Part shown: one piece after another, positions 60,143-64,000 of the stretch | Position numbering within the stretch: the stretch's first letter is position 1 | How the letters are laid out: every line of letters starts with the position of its first letter | From: Chryseobacterium edaphi | GTDB taxonomy: Bacteria > Bacteroidota > Bacteroidia > Flavobacteriales > Weeksellaceae | Assembly (NCBI RefSeq): GCF_025628985.1 | Contig: NZ_JAOTEM010000001.1 | Location: forward strand, 434,001-498,000 | Length of the DNA stretch: 64,000 nucleotides | Direction: 5' to 3' | Notes under the pieces: model-generated | Database searches by the model: none | What the model saw: only the letters and a program-made list of their open reading frames with translations | What the model was told of the DNA's origin: nothing | Position numbers and translations under genes: made by a program

Positions 60143-61585
60143 ATGAAAAAAATAATGACGGCAGTTCTCGCACTGCATTTTGCGTATTCTTCCGCGCAGA
60201 TCACTCTTACAAAAGATTTAAGTTTCGGAAATAGTGGAGTTGCAGAAATTGGTACAATGACCAATTCGATGTCACAGCTTTTTCCTTACAATACACCAAC
60301 ATTTCAAGGGGATAAATTGTTTTTAAATCAACCGATCTACAATAGCTCCAATAGTTTTATCGGGAGGAAATTTTTCAGACTTAATAATAATGGAACACCA
60401 GACTTTACGTTTGGAACCAGTGGAGAAATTAGTATCCTATCCTCCAATTATGAGTCAGATAGTTTTTATTCAGACTTCAATAAGTTTTATTTGAATTCTG
60501 GAGAAAAATATCTTTCTAACGGACAAGCAGATGCTGGATTTGGAAATATTAATTCGGCACTGACTACACCTTATCATCATTATAAAATTGTGTTACCTGA
60601 TGGAAAAATAATTTCAAGAAATCAACAAAGTATCAGCAAATATTATCCTACAGGTTTACCTGATCCCGCTTTTGGAAATAACGGAGTTCAAGCACTTATT
60701 TCACCTTTGGAAAATACTAATACTAGTTTTGGAGATCTTATTTATTATGATAATGAATTTTTATACGAAGTTGTAATTGCTTCAGGTGAACAGCGCTACA
60801 TAAGAAAAATCAACTACAATACGGGAAATTTAGATACTTTGTATGGTCAAAACGGTTATTCACAATCTTTAAATACTTTTAATACTTCTCTGGCACATTG
60901 GGGAAGTTCGTCTGTTCCTCAAAATAATACATCTTTTATTCATAATTATAAAAATGGAGATAGCGGTCAATTAACAAAAACCAATTCTACCGGTAATTTG
61001 GATAATAATTTTGGAATTAATGGTAAGATTGATTATGCTGATTCATATGTATTTAATGGGGATAATTATAGCAGTGCAGAAAATAAACCGCTTTTATACG
61101 GTAATTATATTTTCTTACTTTCTGCTTCATACGACTTAAATGGAACTGCTAATCCAACAAAAATAGCATTTAGGGGATATGATCAATCTGGAAATCAAAT
61201 TTCAATTAATGGAAATGTTCATCATATATTACAAGAAATAAATTCAGCGGATACTTTTCACACATTAATTAAAGATAATTATTTGTACATTTTCTATGGA
61301 AATAAAATTTCAAGATATATTTTTAATCAGTCTACATTATCAATAAATACAGTTATGAAAAATGAAGATTCAATAAATTTTAGCAACCCCTTCAAAGATG
61401 AATTGAATCTGAAAACTGATGAAAAAATAAAGTCTACTGAGATCTATGATGAATCGGGAAGATTGGTTTTAAAAGATAATACTACAAAAAATATTGACAC
61501 ATCAAATTTGCAAAAGGGGATTTATTTCATCAAAATAAATACAGAATCAAATCAAGTAATTTCTAAAAAAGGGATTAAAAATTAA
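60143..61585 (+). CDS. T9SS-secreted protein with delta-60 repeats
   Basis: 480 residues: signal peptide (KKIMTAVLALHFAYSSAQ), about five or more delta-60 (beta-propeller-like) repeats with the pattern NxxGxxDxxFGxxG, for example NNNGTPDFTFGTSG, YPTGLPDPAFGNNG, YNTGNLDTLYGQNG and STGNLDNNFGINGK, then a T9SS type A C-terminal domain (about 410-480; NFSNPFKDELNL, then KGIYFIKIN). Binding target unknown. Composition is more AT-rich than its neighbours. Confidence 0.85.
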   Translation: MKKIMTAVLALHFAYSSAQITLTKDLSFGNSGVAEIGTMTNSMSQLFPYNTPTFQGDKLFLNQPIYNSSNSFIGRKFFRLNNNGTPDFTFGTSGEISILSSNYESDSFYSDFNKFYLNSGEKYLSNGQADAGFGNINSALTTPYHHYKIVLPDGKIISRNQQSISKYYPTGLPDPAFGNNGVQALISPLENTNTSFGDLIYYDNEFLYEVVIASGEQRYIRKINYNTGNLDTLYGQNGYSQSLNTFNTSLAHWGSSSVPQNNTSFIHNYKNGDSGQLTKTNSTGNLDNNFGINGKIDYADSYVFNGDNYSSAENKPLLYGNYIFLLSASYDLNGTANPTKIAFRGYDQSGNQISINGNVHHILQEINSADTFHTLIKDNYLYIFYGNKISRYIFNQSTLSINTVMKNEDSINFSNPFKDELNLKTDEKIKSTEIYDESGRLVLKDNTTKNIDTSNLQKGIYFIKINTESNQVISKKGIKN

Positions 61586-61588
61586 ATT

Positions 61589-62062
61589 TTATTTAGTTGA
61601 ATGATCTCTAATTAATATTAAATTGGAAATATCAGTCATTCCTTGTTCTACATCATATGTTCGCCAATAACTTGGTCCAACAGAAGTTACAGAAAGTTCT
61701 ATAGTGTTATTGTCAAGAGTTTTTATAGTAATTGTACCTTTGGTAAATTTGCAATTTTCACAAGAAGAAAGTCCTGCTTCCTCAACAACAATGGTAAATG
61801 TTTTTTCTGTGCTTTCCATTATTTTACTTTTTGTCACATAAAATCTGTCATTTGTGAAGTTTGTTAAAGTGAAATTATACGAGTCTTTAAATCTAGGGCT
61901 ATTTGAAACGTTTAAACTAACAACATATTTTTTACTTTTTTCTTCAAAATTACCTTTCCAGATTCCTTCAATTTGTTTGTAATGGTTATCTATATTTTGA
62001 GAAGAATAAGAAACAGAAATCAGTAAAGTGATAATTAATAAATAGTATTTTGCCTTCATCAT
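61589..62062 (-). CDS. hypothetical exported protein, possible lipocalin-like
   Basis: 157 residues with signal peptide (KAKYYLLIITLLISVSYSSQ). The mature part (IEGIWKGNFEEKSKKYVVSLNV, then RFKDSYNFTLTNFTND) has the Trp-Gly start and alternating strands of a small barrel. Two cysteines (SSCENCKF) may form a redox or metal pair. Family not recognised. Convergent with the T9SS gene; stop codons 4 bp apart. Confidence 0.72.
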   Translation of the reverse strand: MMKAKYYLLIITLLISVSYSSQNIDNHYKQIEGIWKGNFEEKSKKYVVSLNVSNSPRFKDSYNFTLTNFTNDRFYVTKSKIMESTEKTFTIVVEEAGLSSCENCKFTKGTITIKTLDNNTIELSVTSVGPSYWRTYDVEQGMTDISNLILIRDHSTK

Positions 62063-62194
62063 TTTGTTTTAAATATTAATAACTAAACAGTAAAATTAGA
62101 GAAATAGAATTTTAAATTTCAAAATTACAGGTCATATTTATAACAAATTATAAATTATTTTTCACAATTTCACGTTTACTAACAAACAAGTACG

Positions 62195-63013
62195 ATGAAA
62201 GCAATTTTGATCTTAATTTTCTTTTCTATAATGGTGAATTCACAAATGATGACTTCACTATATTTCAAAAATAATAGTTACGAACTTAATCAGGAATCGA
62301 AAGCGAAACTTGATAGTTTATCTCAATTAAAAAGCAATCTTACATTCAGAATTTTTGGAAATTGTGATCTTTCAGGAAATGCTGAACTCAATAAAAAATT
62401 GTCAGAAAATCGTGCAAATAATGTCAATGAATATTTAAAAACAAAAATCGGAAACAATATAAAATTGAAAAGTGCAGTTGGTTTAGGGGTCGAAAAACAA
62501 ATCAACGATAACAGTACTGAGAAACTACGCAGCAAAAACAGGAGAGTCGATATTTTTATTGAAAAATATTTTGCTCAGGGAGAAAAAATTTCACGTAAAA
62601 TGTTACCGAGCTTTTTGAGTACAAAAGTGGCTCAAATGAAAGTAAAAGATACTTTTTCTTTACCAGATGTCAATTTTATTGGTGGTCGTCATGTCTGGCT
62701 CTCAAGTGGTAATTCAAATCTCATGAGATTATGGAAAATTTTAAAAGAAAATCCTTCATTAGAAGTAGAATTGCAAGGTCACATTTGTTGTGATTATGAT
62801 AATTTTGATGGTGAAGATTCAGATTTAGGAACTTTTAATTTATCGTGGACAAGAGCAAATGCCATTAAAGAATATCTTTTAAAACAAGGCATAGAATCTA
62901 CAAGAATAAAGGTCAATGGATTGGGACATCTTAACCCGGTTATATATCCTGAAATTACAGAAGCAGACCGAGTTAAAAATAGAAGGGTAGAATTGGTTTT
63001 ATTAAAAAAGTAG
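62195..63013 (+). CDS. OmpA family protein with two OmpA-like domains
   Basis: 272 residues with signal peptide (KAILILIFFSIMVNSQ). First OmpA/MotB-type domain (about 25-130; YFKNNSYELNQESKAKLDSL, then KNRRVDIFIEKYF) and second (about 150-272; HVWLSSGNSNLMRLWKIL, ELQGHICCDYDNFDGEDSD, VKNRRVELVLLKK). Each ends in the NRRV peptidoglycan-binding motif, so it probably binds the wall twice. The second domain carries an unusual CCDYDNFDGEDSD acidic loop. Confidence 0.85.
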   Translation: MKAILILIFFSIMVNSQMMTSLYFKNNSYELNQESKAKLDSLSQLKSNLTFRIFGNCDLSGNAELNKKLSENRANNVNEYLKTKIGNNIKLKSAVGLGVEKQINDNSTEKLRSKNRRVDIFIEKYFAQGEKISRKMLPSFLSTKVAQMKVKDTFSLPDVNFIGGRHVWLSSGNSNLMRLWKILKENPSLEVELQGHICCDYDNFDGEDSDLGTFNLSWTRANAIKEYLLKQGIESTRIKVNGLGHLNPVIYPEITEADRVKNRRVELVLLKK

Positions 63014-63014
63014 C

Positions 63015-64000
63015 TTAAATTTTTTTGTTGGATGCTTTTGTAAACGAAAACATTAAATAAAATAAAAAAGGTAAGATAAATAAAGAACCCAAAATCAAAG
63101 CCCAACCCAATGCTGTGATCGTTTTCGGAGCCGCAATATGTTTCAGTAAAGAAAGATGTTCGCCGTTACCTAACAAGATAATATCTGGATTGTGCTGATA
63201 AGTTGCTGCAACCAAAATCATTATGATTTGAAAGCCTGCCAATGCTCTTACCGGAAGTAATTTTCGTTTGTGCATCGCTCTTAAAATTAAACCTAAAGAA
63301 ACAGTTGCAAATGATATGGACATAATTCCCAAAGGCTTTGAAAAAATCCATTTTGCTAACGGAATATCAGAAAAATGAGCGGCAGAAAAGACCAGTAATC
63401 CCGTTACAACTACAAAAATCATTGTTTGGTGTGATTTTTTAATCATCAAACCCAATTCTAATCTATCGGTTGTTTCTCTTAATGAAAAAATTGAAGCAAG
63501 ATATGCACAAAGTGATACGGTAAATAATCCTACAGCAACTCCGAACCAGTTTAGCCAACTGAAAATATAAAGATCTAAAAAATTATCTGCATCAGGATTG
63601 ATCGATTGTGAGACGGTCGCTGCTGCAATCAAGCCTAAGAAAAAGGGAGTAATTAAACTTGCATAATAGAAAATTTGTGTATAAATAATTTGCCATCGAT
63701 CTTCAACCGCATCATAATGTCTGAAAGTAAATGCCGTTCCTCTTGCGATAATTCCTACAAGCATTAAAACCAAAGGGATATGAAGGTAAGTAGACATCGT
63801 TGTATAGATTTCAGGAAAACCGACAAAGAGAATCACAATTGCAATAATCAGCCACATGTGATTGGCTTCCCAAACTGGGGCAATCGATTCGTACATTATT
63901 TTTTCTGTGTACTTTCTGTTTTTTTCTTTGGTCATCAATTCAACAATTCCGGCTCCGAAATCTGCACCGCCCAGAATCATGTACAGACATACCGAAAGCC
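63015..64000 (-). CDS. cydB: cytochrome bd ubiquinol oxidase subunit II (partial)
   Basis: Inner-membrane subunit of the high-affinity oxygen reductase cytochrome bd. The frame is still open at the window end, so the N-terminus is missing (about 329 codons present). Seen: LGGADFGAGIVELMTK (start of the family), SIAPVWEANHMWLIIAIVILF, GIIARGTAFTFRHYDA, and about eight membrane helices. Its stop is 1 bp from the stop of the convergent OmpA gene. cydA is expected just outside the window. Confidence 0.94.
   Translation of the reverse strand, partial: LSVCLYMILGGADFGAGIVELMTKEKNRKYTEKIMYESIAPVWEANHMWLIIAIVILFVGFPEIYTTMSTYLHIPLVLMLVGIIARGTAFTFRHYDAVEDRWQIIYTQIFYYASLITPFFLGLIAAATVSQSINPDADNFLDLYIFSWLNWFGVAVGLFTVSLCAYLASIFSLRETTDRLELGLMIKKSHQTMIFVVVTGLLVFSAAHFSDIPLAKWIFSKPLGIMSISFATVSLGLILRAMHKRKLLPVRALAGFQIIMILVAATYQHNPDIILLGNGEHLSLLKHIAAPKTITALGWALILGSLFILPFLFYLMFSFTKASNKKI

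Overview
The window is chromosomal DNA of a low-GC Bacteroidota, most likely a Weeksellaceae flavobacterium close to Chryseobacterium. Support: strongly AT-rich DNA, many type IX secretion (T9SS) C-terminal sorting domains, gldFG gliding genes, an HmuY/TonB-type heme locus, promoters with the Bacteroidota -7 box TAnnTTTG, and almost no Shine-Dalgarno sequences. I see no tRNA, rRNA, insertion sequence, prophage or CRISPR array.

Layout. 1-6425: a glycan-degrading set (partial GH20 hexosaminidase, Tat-exported glycosylasparaginase, CutC, GxxExxY protein, GH2 beta-mannosidase). 6524-19862: priA, a PBP4-type D-Ala-D-Ala carboxypeptidase, a secreted M1 peptidase, a JmjC/cupin protein, kbl, small exported proteins, hemJ and gldFG. 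19931-26054: a minus-strand run with an antitoxin-like protein, a serine hydrolase, an AraC regulator, a TraB/GumN protein, a TPR protein and two unknown exported proteins, one apparently frameshifted. 26317-33132: a YceI lipoprotein, a Tet(X)-like flavin monooxygenase, regulators (AraC, Crp/Fnr, Rrf2), an SDR, a TauE/SafE exporter and an ABM monooxygenase.

33317-44771 is a heme/iron acquisition region: two minus-strand T9SS-secreted proteins (one HmuY-like) diverge from an operon of TonB receptor, HmuY, HmuT, HmuU, HmuV, a methyltransferase and HmuS. All three transcription units carry the same 23-bp inverted-repeat operator (probably a Fur box) exactly 5 nt upstream of a TAnnTTTG box. Downstream is a 21-bp-period degenerate tandem repeat and a ChaN-like gene. 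44993-48431 holds an exported peptide-deformylase homologue with a changed metal ligand, the nitroreductase-ohrR-ohr operon with its operator, and a solitary SLATT-like membrane protein.

48640-56318 is lipB followed (reading the minus strand) by a complete tryptophan operon trpE-G-D-C-F-B-A. Upstream of trpE is a classical ribosome-mediated attenuator: a 25-codon leader peptide with three consecutive Trp codons, an antiterminator segment starting 12 nt after them, and an intrinsic terminator. Three copies of a hairpin-forming dispersed repeat occur, two of them inside the trp operon, and another palindrome supplies the 3' end of trpF. The window ends with a cytochrome c, rlmF, lysS, a delta-60 repeat T9SS protein, an OmpA protein and a partial cydB.

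The most interesting signals are regulatory: the trp attenuator, the phase-locked heme operators, an operator shared by the JmjC/cupin and TauE/SafE promoters, a palindrome shared by the SDR and Crp/Fnr genes, and the 21-bp tandem repeat.
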